From Rhizophagus irregularis (lineage: Eukaryota; Glomeromycota; Glomeromycetes; Glomerales; Glomeraceae), in the NCBI RefSeq assembly GCF_026210795.1, contig NC_089437.1, forward strand, positions 1,240,001 through 1,304,000: 64,000 nt of DNA, read 5' to 3'. Below, one piece after another: positions 54,479-63,118 of this stretch (its first letter is position 1; every line of letters begins with the position of its first letter). Under the pieces are notes generated by a model. That model was not told the DNA's origin and did no database searches. It saw only the letters and a program-made list of their open reading frames with translations. Both the position numbers and the translations under genes were made by a program.

Positions 54479-56359
54479 ATGGTTTATTCAGAGATTGTCC
54501 GTGCTTTACCTACAAGACCGGATATCAAAGAATTACAGTATTCAGGCGCAAGATTTTCTAGAGGAGCAATAGCAAGATTTGGACAGCGACTCCAATCCCG
54601 GTATCCGACACATAAATTTCAGATCCTGCTCCCCTATGAAAACTGGAAACCCGGTGGATGGACATCAGGAAACCAACCAGCCAGCCTCTTCTCACTCTTG
54701 GACCACTACGACGAAGCACAACTACCGGATGACGCAGACCCTGATTATTTTGAACGATTCATAATTTATGTGAGAGATGCCCCACCGGTTGCAGGTGGTT
54801 GCAACGGGGAGCTAAATGATTGCCTGTATGAATGCCTGAAATATATCTACGGCACATTCTCTAAAATGCCAAAGTCAATCGAAAAGCCCGAGTATATCAA
54901 AAAGGCATTAGGTCTCAATTGTGATGCTCCAGTTCCAGTCTCATATATGGATAAGGTTGAACAACTTGCAGGAAGCCTTGCACTTAATATTGTAGGGGAT
55001 TCCACTCGAATTTCTAAGAGCAAATCTGACAGACGTGCAACACTTATCCTGTCTGAAGGCCACTACTCTCTTGCACTGAATCCCGGAAGACTCCACCCTA
55101 GCAAATTAGATAGAAAACAAAAGTCTCCCTTTGTTTATCGTGAAGATGGGGTTAATAATGTAGTAACAATATACAATGGTAAGACAGTTAAGTCTCTTAC
55201 AGTTGGACAGTTTCAGAAAGGTAAGAACTCTGATAGTTACTCCTTCATCCCTATCGAGAAGAATTGTAAAACTGGAATATATGAAACATTTGAGGAAACA
55301 TACCAGAGGATCCATGAAGAGCGGGATTCCTTCCTACAGGCTACAAAGAAGTTCGGTCTAGGAATTGACTTATCTTACCACAACTGGTCGTAAAAGAGAA
55401 CTGCACTCTGGATTTTTGAACGGTTTAGTGTAGGGGTTCCAGCCAATGATCCTCTTGACCCAGTCGAAGCAGAGTGGATAAGTGATGCAATAATGGGAGG
55501 TCTTATCTGGGCAGACAATGAATGGAAGGGCTATGGAAGGCAATACGACGTGACAAGTTTGTATCCAAGTATTCAGCAATCAAATGCAAACTTTCTAATC
55601 CGACAAGGTAAGTTTCAAATACTCAAAGACTTTGTAGACCATAGAGGTTATGCCTTGTATGGATTATTTCGTGCTAGCTCCCAGGGAGCGCCCAAGGGCA
55701 AGGTAAGTGGTAATGATATTCTCTTCCGACAGAATAAGAGGGGAGTCTATACATTCATTGACTTACAACGAGCAAAGAAACTTGGTCTCGATATACAGTT
55801 AATCCAGGATGGAAAGCCAAATGCCTTGATATATGACAGAGAAGCAAGAATTCCTGGGACTGTAATATTTGGTGAGTATGTCCACTTTCTCTTCAATATA
55901 AAGAACCAGGGTGGCGTGGCCGGTCGTGTTGCAAAGAGAGTTCTCAATACACTATGGGGAGCACTCTGCCAGAGAAAACGCAATTACAAGACACTCACCA
56001 CAGATCAAACAGATCCATTCAAGTTTCCAGAAGGCCACACACTTGACTCCATCGTACCAGTAGGATCTGACTAGTGGCGATTCCAGTTCACAAACCCAGG
56101 TAGTCCCTTCAAGGGTGAGTATCCTAGGATCGCTCCATTCTTATTAGCACATGGACGGAAGATGACTTCAGAGTTATTAGAACCATATAAGGATAAAGTA
56201 CGACGCATCCATACAGATGGATTTATTCTAGAGGAACAGCCGAGTAGTCCTACACTTATCACTTGTCCAGAAAATGCATCCAAAGCATTGAAAGCTCTCA
56301 AGTTTGAAATCGCAGGATACTGCCATGTGAAAAATGCAAACAAGGTTATCTGGACATGA
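54479..56359 (+). pseudogene. Small divergent family B DNA polymerase (element C), two stops
   Basis: About 626 codons from ATG at 54479, in one frame, interrupted by TAA (55391-55393) and TAG (56072-56074). Motif A is YDVTSLYPSIQQS (55544-55582), motif B RVAKRVLNTLWGALCQRKRN (about 55927), and motif C RRIHTDGFILEE (about 56205), where the usual YxDTDS is HTDGF. No clear exonuclease motifs. The N-terminal region has NDCLYECLKYIYG and LSEGHYSLAL, a spacing that recalls OTU-type Cys-His proteases, but that is only a suggestion. The short length and missing proofreading resemble protein-primed polymerases of small elements. It is not closely similar to the polymerases of A or B. Confidence 0.65.
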
Positions 56360-56472
56360 TTGCCAAGAATGTGGTTGGATTTACAGTAGGTATATATATT
56401 TTTTCTTGCTTGAATGTAAAGTCAATTTGAAGATTCCTATTTATTACAAAGTACAAAAAAGTATAAGGAATC

Positions 56473-56943
56473 ATGTCAACATATACCGAATTAGCAAGCA
56501 TTATTAACAGCACTGACAGCATTAGTGATAAAGTTATTTATGATGCATCACACAATCAGTTCACCATTGTCTCTGATGAAACTGTCCTCAAGATTATCCG
56601 TGCATTGAAAGACACTATAGTAGTCGCATTAGTATCTGGGTTTAGCAAAACCAGCTACCTTGTCCAGGATCATGTGAAGTATATCAAGAGAATCCAGACA
56701 GCAAAGTCTCCTGTATCATATGTGAAGTTCGTGGCCAGAAAACTCTTCCCAGATAATGCAGCATATACTGCTAAGATAGTAAAGATTCGTGAATCATACA
56801 AGAATAAACAAGCTCTTTTAGACAAACTTGAGGCCCTCTTCGAGTTGTATTATAATGTAACTAAGGACTCATTAACAGGTCCCCCAAAGCGAGCTGTCAC
56901 TATAAATGAGGCTGAGAAAACCTTAGCAGAACTTCTTGTATAA
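56473..56943 (+). CDS. Unknown helical protein (element C)
   Basis: 156 codons from ATG at 56473, intact: MSTYTELASIINSTDSISD, then KIIRALKDTIVVALVSGF and KQALLDKLEALFELYYNV. It starts 113 bp after the polymerase stop. No recognised domain; predominantly helical by composition. The short gap and same orientation suggest it is expressed with the polymerase genes. Confidence 0.5.
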   Translation: MSTYTELASIINSTDSISDKVIYDASHNQFTIVSDETVLKIIRALKDTIVVALVSGFSKTSYLVQDHVKYIKRIQTAKSPVSYVKFVARKLFPDNAAYTAKIVKIRESYKNKQALLDKLEALFELYYNVTKDSLTGPPKRAVTINEAEKTLAELLV

Positions 56944-57036
56944 GCGGCTCCTGTACGAATTTAGTTTATATTTTTTATCCATTTGTAATGGGCATACAGT
57001 AATTGAAGATGGCTATAGTATAAGTAACATAACATC

Positions 57037-57411
57037 ATGTTGGACCGATTACCAGTAGAAATAGTCGAACGCATTGTTGCAAAGATCCCAGATACTGACC
57101 TTATTGCAGCGAGTAAAGTAGATAGTGTGTGGTGGCAGGAGGTTCGTCAAGAAGCATATAAGAGATGGAAAAATTACGCTACTACAATTGGGCATGTCCA
57201 AGCTCTTGGAAAGCCGTTTGAAAAAGAGAATATTGACTGGATATCATTTGAAGATGTAAACGACTTCTATAAAAGATGGATAGACCGCCTCACCGAGGAT
57301 CAGCTTTATATTATGGAGAAAATGCTTAGGAATGGGATGGTCGTGGACCCCCAAGAGAGAGAAACCATAGAGCATGCATTAAGTGAACAAAGATGGGGAG
57401 GCGACCCTTAG
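57037..57411 (+). CDS. Second F-box protein (element C)
   Basis: 124 codons from ATG at 57037, intact. A clear F-box occupies the first 45 residues: MLDRLPVEIVERIVAKIPDT, DLIAASKVDSVWWQEVRQEA. The rest is helical (NDFYKRWIDRLTEDQLYIME) without repeats. It differs from the first F-box gene of this element, so there are two separate potential SKP1 adaptors. Host capture is plausible because the surrounding genome is rich in F-box genes; the compact, intron-free form suits the element. Confidence 0.7.
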   Translation: MLDRLPVEIVERIVAKIPDTDLIAASKVDSVWWQEVRQEAYKRWKNYATTIGHVQALGKPFEKENIDWISFEDVNDFYKRWIDRLTEDQLYIMEKMLRNGMVVDPQERETIEHALSEQRWGGDP

Positions 57412-57464
57412 GGACTGAACTGGGAGTAGAACGAATGGACTCAACAGGAGTAGCTTATTTATCG

Positions 57465-57660
57465 GGTATCCTCATATTTCTTGACAAGGACTGATGACCA
57501 TGTAACCTTATCATCAGGTATCCTTGCATTTTTTCGACAAGGATTGATGACCATGTAACCTTATCATCAGGTATCCTTGAATTTTTTCGACAAGGATTGA
57601 TGACCATGTAACCTTATCATCAGGTATCCTTGCATTTTTTAATAAGGACTGATGACTGTG
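57465..57660. repeat. About four 53-bp tandem repeats between genes
   Basis: TGATGACCATGTAACCTTAT recurs at about 57492, 57545 and 57598, with a partial copy at 57650; units run on through CATCAGGTATCCTTG and TTTTTCGACAAGGA. Non-coding, between the second F-box gene and the adaptor gene; perhaps a regulatory or replication-associated array. Confidence 0.85.
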
Positions 57661-57722
57661 TCACTTGGTTATTGTAAATTGAAGAAAACTATTAGGTATG
57701 TAGACACGTACAGAAAAAAGAC

Positions 57723-58304
57723 ATGTCTTACCCTTATATAGCTAACCCTATAACTGGACGTCCAATTATTATCGGTGGAGATACCTTTAATCGAATAGTT
57801 ATGGAATCCCATGATTATATTGATGGAAGGCTTGTCCGTAGACAAACTGCACCTCCACCTGAAGAGCAACCTGTATATTTAAATACAGATACAGGACGTT
57901 ATGTTCGACGTGGTACTAGAACATATCATAGACTGATTGAGAGTGACTATGAGGTAGTTGAGGATTACTACCTTGTCCATTATGAAGAAGAGGCGCTTAT
58001 AGAGGAAATCATCAATGAAACACGCTATAATGAGGAAAATCTTGATGGGCAGCGGTTAACTTTCAATGATATACAACAAATCAGGGCCGCTATTCAGGCT
58101 GACCAAGATGAATATGATGATTTTATCTTACAGCAAGATACGACTAACGGGACACCTTCCTCTGGTCCTTCCGGTTGTACACGAACTTTGGAGGACCATA
58201 CCTCGAGACTTGCAGAGCTTAATATTGAGTTGTGTAGGGAATGTCTCATGCCTGTAAGCCCAAGTGACTTAACGGACAAGTTGTGCAAGGACTGCTCCGA
58301 ATAG
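57723..58304 (+). CDS. 2-cysteine-adaptor-like protein with zinc ribbon end (element C)
   Basis: 193 codons from ATG at 57723, intact. The N-terminus reads NPITGRPIIIGGDTFNRIV and is followed by NTDTGRYVRRGTRTYHRLI, two copies of the NP.TGR.I..GG.T(F/Y).. pattern of the 2-cysteine adaptor domain known from nucleocytoviruses. The middle is acidic. The C-terminus has CRECLMP and CKDC, a possible zinc ribbon. In viruses this small domain is fused to diverse proteins and is thought to mediate interactions. Its presence supports a large-DNA-virus contribution to this element. Confidence 0.6.
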   Translation: MSYPYIANPITGRPIIIGGDTFNRIVMESHDYIDGRLVRRQTAPPPEEQPVYLNTDTGRYVRRGTRTYHRLIESDYEVVEDYYLVHYEEEALIEEIINETRYNEENLDGQRLTFNDIQQIRAAIQADQDEYDDFILQQDTTNGTPSSGPSGCTRTLEDHTSRLAELNIELCRECLMPVSPSDLTDKLCKDCSE

Positions 58305-58349
58305 TTACTTAATTTTGAATAATTCTTTTTTACATAAAGAAAGATAGCC

Positions 58350-58910
58350 ATGTCAACATCAATCGTAATAAACCAGTGCCAAAACTGTGGAGTAATCACT
58401 CCAAAAACAGCATATAGAGGATTATCCAGTGTATTATACAGACAGATTATAAAGAAGATTAGTGATGAGAATGACCCTCTACAAGCCTTGGGACTTGCTA
58501 GGGATAAGTTAGTTCAGATCATTCGTCGGGGAAGTAATGTGGACTTTACACGATTGTTTACACAAAGACTGGATATGAATATTATGGATGGAGAGCCATA
58601 TGAAGATATTAGGAAGTGGCTTCTCGAACAGCTTATAGCCATAGGTTGTGACAGTGGAGAAATTGCTTTATATCAATTTTTAAGGGATACATATCCAGAT
58701 GGTATTGACGAGCCTTTCACTACATTCTATGAGAACTATGTAAATCATATAAGTAATCCAATGACTAAGAACTTTGCTTCTCGTGCTTTAGGAGCAATAG
58801 GGTTGAAGGCTAAGATGTTAAGGATTGACTTTGAAGGCCGTAAAAAAAGTGCTATGATTCTTAGAGCTTCTGCAGACGAATTACTTGATATTCTCACAAG
58901 ATACTATTAA
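58350..58910 (+). CDS. Unknown protein with N-terminal CxxC (element C)
   Basis: 186 codons from ATG at 58350, intact: NQCQNCGVITPKTAYRGLSS, then GEPYEDIRKWLLEQLIAIGC and KSAMILRASADELLDILTRY. It follows the adaptor gene by 45 bp and overlaps the 3' end of the opposing ATPase gene by 17 bp. I do not recognise a family. Confidence 0.5.
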   Translation: MSTSIVINQCQNCGVITPKTAYRGLSSVLYRQIIKKISDENDPLQALGLARDKLVQIIRRGSNVDFTRLFTQRLDMNIMDGEPYEDIRKWLLEQLIAIGCDSGEIALYQFLRDTYPDGIDEPFTTFYENYVNHISNPMTKNFASRALGAIGLKAKMLRIDFEGRKKSAMILRASADELLDILTRYY

Positions 58911-60117
58911 TCCCTACTTGTAATGCTCGACGGTCCATGTGGCTCTTAGAAAAGATCTGTAGAAGGACTTCAATACCTTCTATTATTTGTTTATTATCCA
59001 GAGGGCGACTAGACTTCAGGGCTTCATATCGGGAGAATAACTCCTTCACATTCTCAGTTTTCAGAGTTTCAGTCTTTGCAGTCCTACCCTGTACTTTTGC
59101 TAAGAAATCCTGAAAGTCAGCTCCTAGGGTCTTACCAGAGAGTCCATAAGCTTCCCGAAAGACATATTTAATCCAGGTATCTGCATTCTTGGCTAAGACA
59201 CCAGGTACAAGTAAATGTTGACGTTCTTTAGGGGATGGAAATACCCGAGCAAATTCAATCAAGTGTCCACCTTTTTTTGCTTCAAATACAGCTTTCTGAC
59301 CATAGGGACTAAACTTGGATCGAACTGTGATTGAACTGGGTTCAGACTGAGATCGAACTGGGTTCAAACTTGGATCAAACTGAGATTGAACTGAGATCAA
59401 ACTAGGATTGAACTGAGATTGCTCTGTGATCGAACTGAGACTAGTATCCCATCTTACTCGAATGGACAGTGGATCACTTTTGGACCGTCTAAGATCAAAT
59501 ACTACAAATTCACGTTGCAGAGTAAGATCATCAATTACTGGTGCTAATGACTCTGATTCTTCTGTATATAGGCGGATGATTCTCTTGGTATCTGTAAGGC
59601 TCCCATGACCTCCATGCAGTGAGATGTAGTTAACATTTTCTCGAATAGCCTTAGGAATGGCAAAGAATCTTTGGGCTACATAAATACATGAAATATTTTT
59701 GTGTCGTCCATGTGTAAAGTAACCAGTGATGAGATCCTGGATTTTTTTAGGTGCATCCATCAGATCCTCGAAGATTACCACAGTAGCTTGAGTAGGGTCG
59801 AAAGAGTCAATCTCTGGAATCTCACTATGAGTTACTGCAGTGAATGGGATCTTCTCCTCTTCGAAAAAATCATGTACAACTGCCCACTTTGGCTCGTCAA
59901 GATATCTGCCAACTAAAAGTACTGCATCACATAGTACATACCGATTACCATCCTCCTTTGCTTTCTTGTCACCCATTAACAAATTAATGATCATAGTTGT
60001 CTTACCTGAGTCTGAGCTACCTGCTACGGCTAATCGAAAGGGCCATGATGGAGCAAACTCATTGCCTTGTCTTGAGTCGGTCGTGTACTCGTCCAAATTG
60101 TATACATAAAGATCCAT
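58894..60117 (-). CDS. Packaging-type ATPase, A32/FtsK-HerA-like (element C)
   Basis: 407 codons from ATG at 60117, intact. Walker A is RLAVAGSSDSGKTTMIINLL at residues 28-47 and Walker B is ATVVIFEDLMDAP at about 111-123. A following segment (GYFTHGRHKNISCIYVAQRF) has the conserved Gln of this superfamily, and NVNYISLHGGHGS comes next. This order matches the virion DNA-packaging ATPases of Polintons, virophages and nucleocytoviruses. Around residues 225-275 an inserted run of Ser/Pro/Phe repeats (SQFDPSLNPVRSQSEPSSIT) is encoded by a GATCGAACTGGGTTC minisatellite. In Polintons the partner is a jelly-roll capsid, which I do not see here. Confidence 0.75.
   Translation of the reverse strand: MDLYVYNLDEYTTDSRQGNEFAPSWPFRLAVAGSSDSGKTTMIINLLMGDKKAKEDGNRYVLCDAVLLVGRYLDEPKWAVVHDFFEEEKIPFTAVTHSEIPEIDSFDPTQATVVIFEDLMDAPKKIQDLITGYFTHGRHKNISCIYVAQRFFAIPKAIRENVNYISLHGGHGSLTDTKRIIRLYTEESESLAPVIDDLTLQREFVVFDLRRSKSDPLSIRVRWDTSLSSITEQSQFNPSLISVQSQFDPSLNPVRSQSEPSSITVRSKFSPYGQKAVFEAKKGGHLIEFARVFPSPKERQHLLVPGVLAKNADTWIKYVFREAYGLSGKTLGADFQDFLAKVQGRTAKTETLKTENVKELFSRYEALKSSRPLDNKQIIEGIEVLLQIFSKSHMDRRALQVGINSIL
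59305..59445. repeat. Minisatellite within the ATPase gene
   Basis: About seven units of the type (G/T)GATCGAACTG(G/A)G(T/A)TCA / GATTGAACTG, in frame with the ATPase. The repeat is the same type as that at 24449-24612 in element A. Confidence 0.75.
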
Positions 60118-60148
60118 TTGAATTTTATTCTAACTTAGTTTAAATACT

Positions 60149-60946
60149 ATGTCGACATCAACACCAATTCCAGTTTATACTCCTTCAGAACCTACTGGAC
60201 CGCCTCCTGCACACTTGGTCAATGAAAAAGACAATGATGAATTAGTTAGAATACTAAAGGCTCATGCAAATTTATTGACTACCAGGGGTCGTTTAACTGT
60301 TGATTCAGAGATACAGGAGGCAAATAATCAAATCAAACATATTATTAATATATTAATGTATCGCTGTAAAGCAAAACATGAAGAACTTGGTATTACAAAA
60401 GATTTGTTAGTTTTTGCACAAGGTAAGATAAATGCATTTGATGAAACGTTTACTAATTTAGAACGTCAATTAGTTATTATACGTGCTGCCAATGATAATT
60501 TCATAGAAGAAAACCATAACCTGCAAAGAGATTATGATACTATGGTAGAGCTTCGTCGACGGGCTATAGGTGAACGTAATCAGGCACGACATGAACGTAA
60601 TGTATTACAAGCAGATTATACTCAAGCAGTAAGAGATCGTAATGAGGCTCAAAATGCTGTGAATCGTGGTAATATCCTTTTAAATCATTGGCGGCTGAGG
60701 GCTACTCGGACTGGAGGACAACTTGTATTGGTTAATGCGCAACTTGGACAGGTTAATGCACAGCTAGCACATGCTAATAATAGGGTGCGTTTTGGGATTC
60801 AGACATTAGGGAGACTTAGAAATAGACTTTTCCAACAGATAGCTGCTCTTAGAATTCAGGTACAATGGTTTCGAATTAAACAATTGAACCCTCCTCCACC
60901 TCTTTTAAACAATCCACTAGAGACGATATGGCTACCACTGCGATAG
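60149..60946 (+). CDS. Coiled-coil protein preceding Gag (element C)
   Basis: 265 codons from ATG at 60149, intact. A Pro-rich start (STPIPVYTPSEPTGPPPAHL) leads into a long coiled coil (NDNFIEENHNLQRDYDTMVE, QLVLVNAQLGQVNAQLAHAN) and ends PPPPLLNNPLETIWLPLR. In element A the corresponding coiled coil and Gag core form one protein, joined at NNPPNMATIQ; here the Gag core starts at its own ATG 19 nt before this stop, in the +1 frame. It is either an overlapping gene pair or a recent indel. Confidence 0.6.
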   Translation: MSTSTPIPVYTPSEPTGPPPAHLVNEKDNDELVRILKAHANLLTTRGRLTVDSEIQEANNQIKHIINILMYRCKAKHEELGITKDLLVFAQGKINAFDETFTNLERQLVIIRAANDNFIEENHNLQRDYDTMVELRRRAIGERNQARHERNVLQADYTQAVRDRNEAQNAVNRGNILLNHWRLRATRTGGQLVLVNAQLGQVNAQLAHANNRVRFGIQTLGRLRNRLFQQIAALRIQVQWFRIKQLNPPPPLLNNPLETIWLPLR

Positions 60947-62382
60947 GATTGCCGATTTTTGAGGGTAAAGCTACTGATGATATTGATACATTTGTTAGGC
61001 TTTATATGGGTTATCTTGATACTATTAATCTTAACCCATACGCTGCTGGAGGGCCATCAGAGTCTTGGAAAAGAGCTATGGGTATACTTAGAAGCTGCAT
61101 GGCTGGTGAAGCGGCTGAATGGTTTGATCGAGAAATTACAGAAAAAAATTGGGAACTTTCTGGTATCACTTCAAGAGGTGGAGCTAATTTAGCTGCTTTT
61201 GTAGCATTAGTAATACCAGAAGGTGCAGGAGGACCAAATGCAGGTACCTATGTAAATGGGTCTGAAGCACATGTTTATGCTACAGATGCAGCTAATGCAT
61301 TAGTAACTATTAGAGCAGCATTTATTCCTACCCATGATTTAATAGGTGGAGATAAAGCTTGAGGAAGAGCTGGTGCTCGTCCGACAGATAGAGCTGCTCC
61401 AGCTACTGCAGATGCTGGTGTTGCTGCTAATAATAATCGTTCTATAGTTTTTCCAGGTATTAAACCTAACCAGGCGCTTTATTGGCTTAGAACACAATTT
61501 CCAACTATTTTAGATGAAAAGAAACGTATCCGTTTTAACAGTCTTTATCAGGAAAATGAGCCAGTCGATGCATTTTATAGAACTGTAAAAAGGGCTGGAA
61601 AATTACTAAAACTAACTGATGATCTAATTATCGACCAGTTCTTTAGAGGTCTTTCGGCTGATAATATTTTTGAAGCAGAAAGGTTTAGTAATCTTAATCC
61701 TGATGACTTGGTTAAACATCTGAGAAATTTAGAACGGAGAAGGGCTGAAATGCGCTTGGGGTTACAAGATAGAAATCGACGACTTCAAGCAGATTACAGT
61801 GATGTAACTCAACCTCCGTTAGGAAAACAGGAACCTGTCGTACTGACATCAAAGTCATCTGGGGTTACTCAAGAACAATTACAAGAGTTACTTAAGGCTC
61901 AAGCTGAGGAACTTACCAAGAATTTTCAGGTGCAATTTAAACAATTACAGGCTCGGCCAGTTCGTAATCCACCAGTCTATAGACGGCAGATTAAACCTGT
62001 TCGACCAAAACCACAGAGACGTGTTGTTCAGGATCCTCAGGATCCTGATTGGGATGATGGTTATGTAGATCATGATGTTGGTGATGACCCTGATGCTCCT
62101 GAATGGACTTTGGATGATCATCAACATGCTATTGATCTTATTATGGGATATAAACGTGGGACGTCTAAAATACTTACAAAACAACTTCAGAAGGCTAAAG
62201 ATAAACGTGATGATCTGGATTTGGCCCGAGCAATGAGAAACCTCGATCTTAATGATGATGCTATGGACATTGATACTGCGAGTTTTGGTGAAAAGGTAGA
62301 ATTGAGAGAAAAAGATGGTGATGTCTATATGGTTCGTGTTGGGTCAAAAAAAAGTAGGTTCGAGTATCTCAAAACTTCTTAA
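60928..62382 (+). pseudogene. Gag-like protein of element C, one TGA
   Basis: From ATG at 60928 (MATTAIGLPIFEGKATDDID) in one frame to 62382, interrupted only by TGA at 61360-61362. The core has SWKRAMGILRSCMAGEAAEW, and after the TGA PNQALYWLRTQFPTILDEKK and RFNSLYQENEPVDAFYRTVK, with IIDQFFRGLSADNIFE: the W..F..L.Q...E....Y pattern of retrotransposon Gag. A helical Gln/Glu stretch, an Arg/Pro-rich patch (RRQIKPVRPKPQRR) and an acidic end follow; no zinc knuckle seen. Near 62347 an A8 run is followed in the +1 frame by an open stretch to 62457, suggesting the original reading passed from there into the protease. Confidence 0.7.
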
Positions 62383-62418
62383 GTCGTTCCCAAATAAGAC
62401 AGCAGTTAGCTCTTCTAG

Positions 62419-63093
62419 TGTGCCATTGAAAGGCAAAGCAACCCTGTTAAGATTCCTGTGAAAGTTACTGGTAGTAAATCTACACCTGCAAAAGCTGTTA
62501 CTAAGAATGACTTATTAAGCCTGTTAAGGTCTGCAGACTTTAGGAAATTACTCCGTGAGATTCTTCAGGAGGAGTTATTGTCTGCTAGAAAAGTCACAGA
62601 GATTCCGGAGGACCTAGTTGAGGAGGAACAAGAAGAGGATATCAGGGTAGATGATCCTATGGATATTGACATAGCTCGTTTAGAGAATACTAAAGATCTT
62701 TTAGCACTGGATGGGGAGGTTAATGGAATAGCAATTCAGTGTTTAGCAGACACTTGTGCTAATGCGTCTTTTATTCAGAGAGAAGCTGCTGAGAAATTAG
62801 GGTTGGATATCGACAAGAGTATTACATACAACATATCTGGTGCTTCAGGAACAGGTAGGACATTTGGCATGGTAAAGGGAGTGTCAATCAAACTTACCCC
62901 TGATTATGCTATCACTGAGGATCTTGCAGTTTTAGATAAATACAAGCATAGGGAGATTGGGTTAAGCCGAACGTGTCTGAAACGTTACAATTATGATGTC
63001 CATGAATCACGTGAACATATAGCCTTTACCTGTGATGGGAAGAATGTTTTTATCCCGATAGTTCCTGATGCTAATCGAGGGGATAAAAAATAA
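62419..63093 (+). CDS. Retropepsin-like protease of element C
   Basis: Frame open from 62419, no ATG at its start. Helical stretch (NDLLSLLRSADFRKLLREIL), acidic linker, then the protease-like domain with AIQCLADTCANASFIQREAA, where the third residue of D-T/S-G is Cys, and a second part VLDKYKHREIGLSRTCLKRY. It ends in GDKK-stop at 63093. Probably produced fused to Gag; stops and indels between 62350 and 62420 break that link in this copy. D-T-C at the active site makes proteolysis uncertain. Confidence 0.6.
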   Translation, partial: CAIERQSNPVKIPVKVTGSKSTPAKAVTKNDLLSLLRSADFRKLLREILQEELLSARKVTEIPEDLVEEEQEEDIRVDDPMDIDIARLENTKDLLALDGEVNGIAIQCLADTCANASFIQREAAEKLGLDIDKSITYNISGASGTGRTFGMVKGVSIKLTPDYAITEDLAVLDKYKHREIGLSRTCLKRYNYDVHESREHIAFTCDGKNVFIPIVPDANRGDKK

Positions 63094-63118
63094 GACCCTT
63101 TAATTCTTCTATTTTTTT

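Noticed and set aside
57465-57660. CRISPR-like array
   Set aside because: The 53-bp units are contiguous without unique spacers, and the context is a eukaryotic mobile element.
58894-60117. ATPase as a host AAA protein
   Set aside because: The order of Walker A, Walker B and following Gln motif and its place between element genes fit viral packaging ATPases better; no host-type extra domains are seen.
42350-61362. TGA read as a sense codon in these elements
   Set aside because: TAG and TAA interrupt frames in the same way, several genes use TGA as the true end, and indels also occur. Decay explains all cases more simply.
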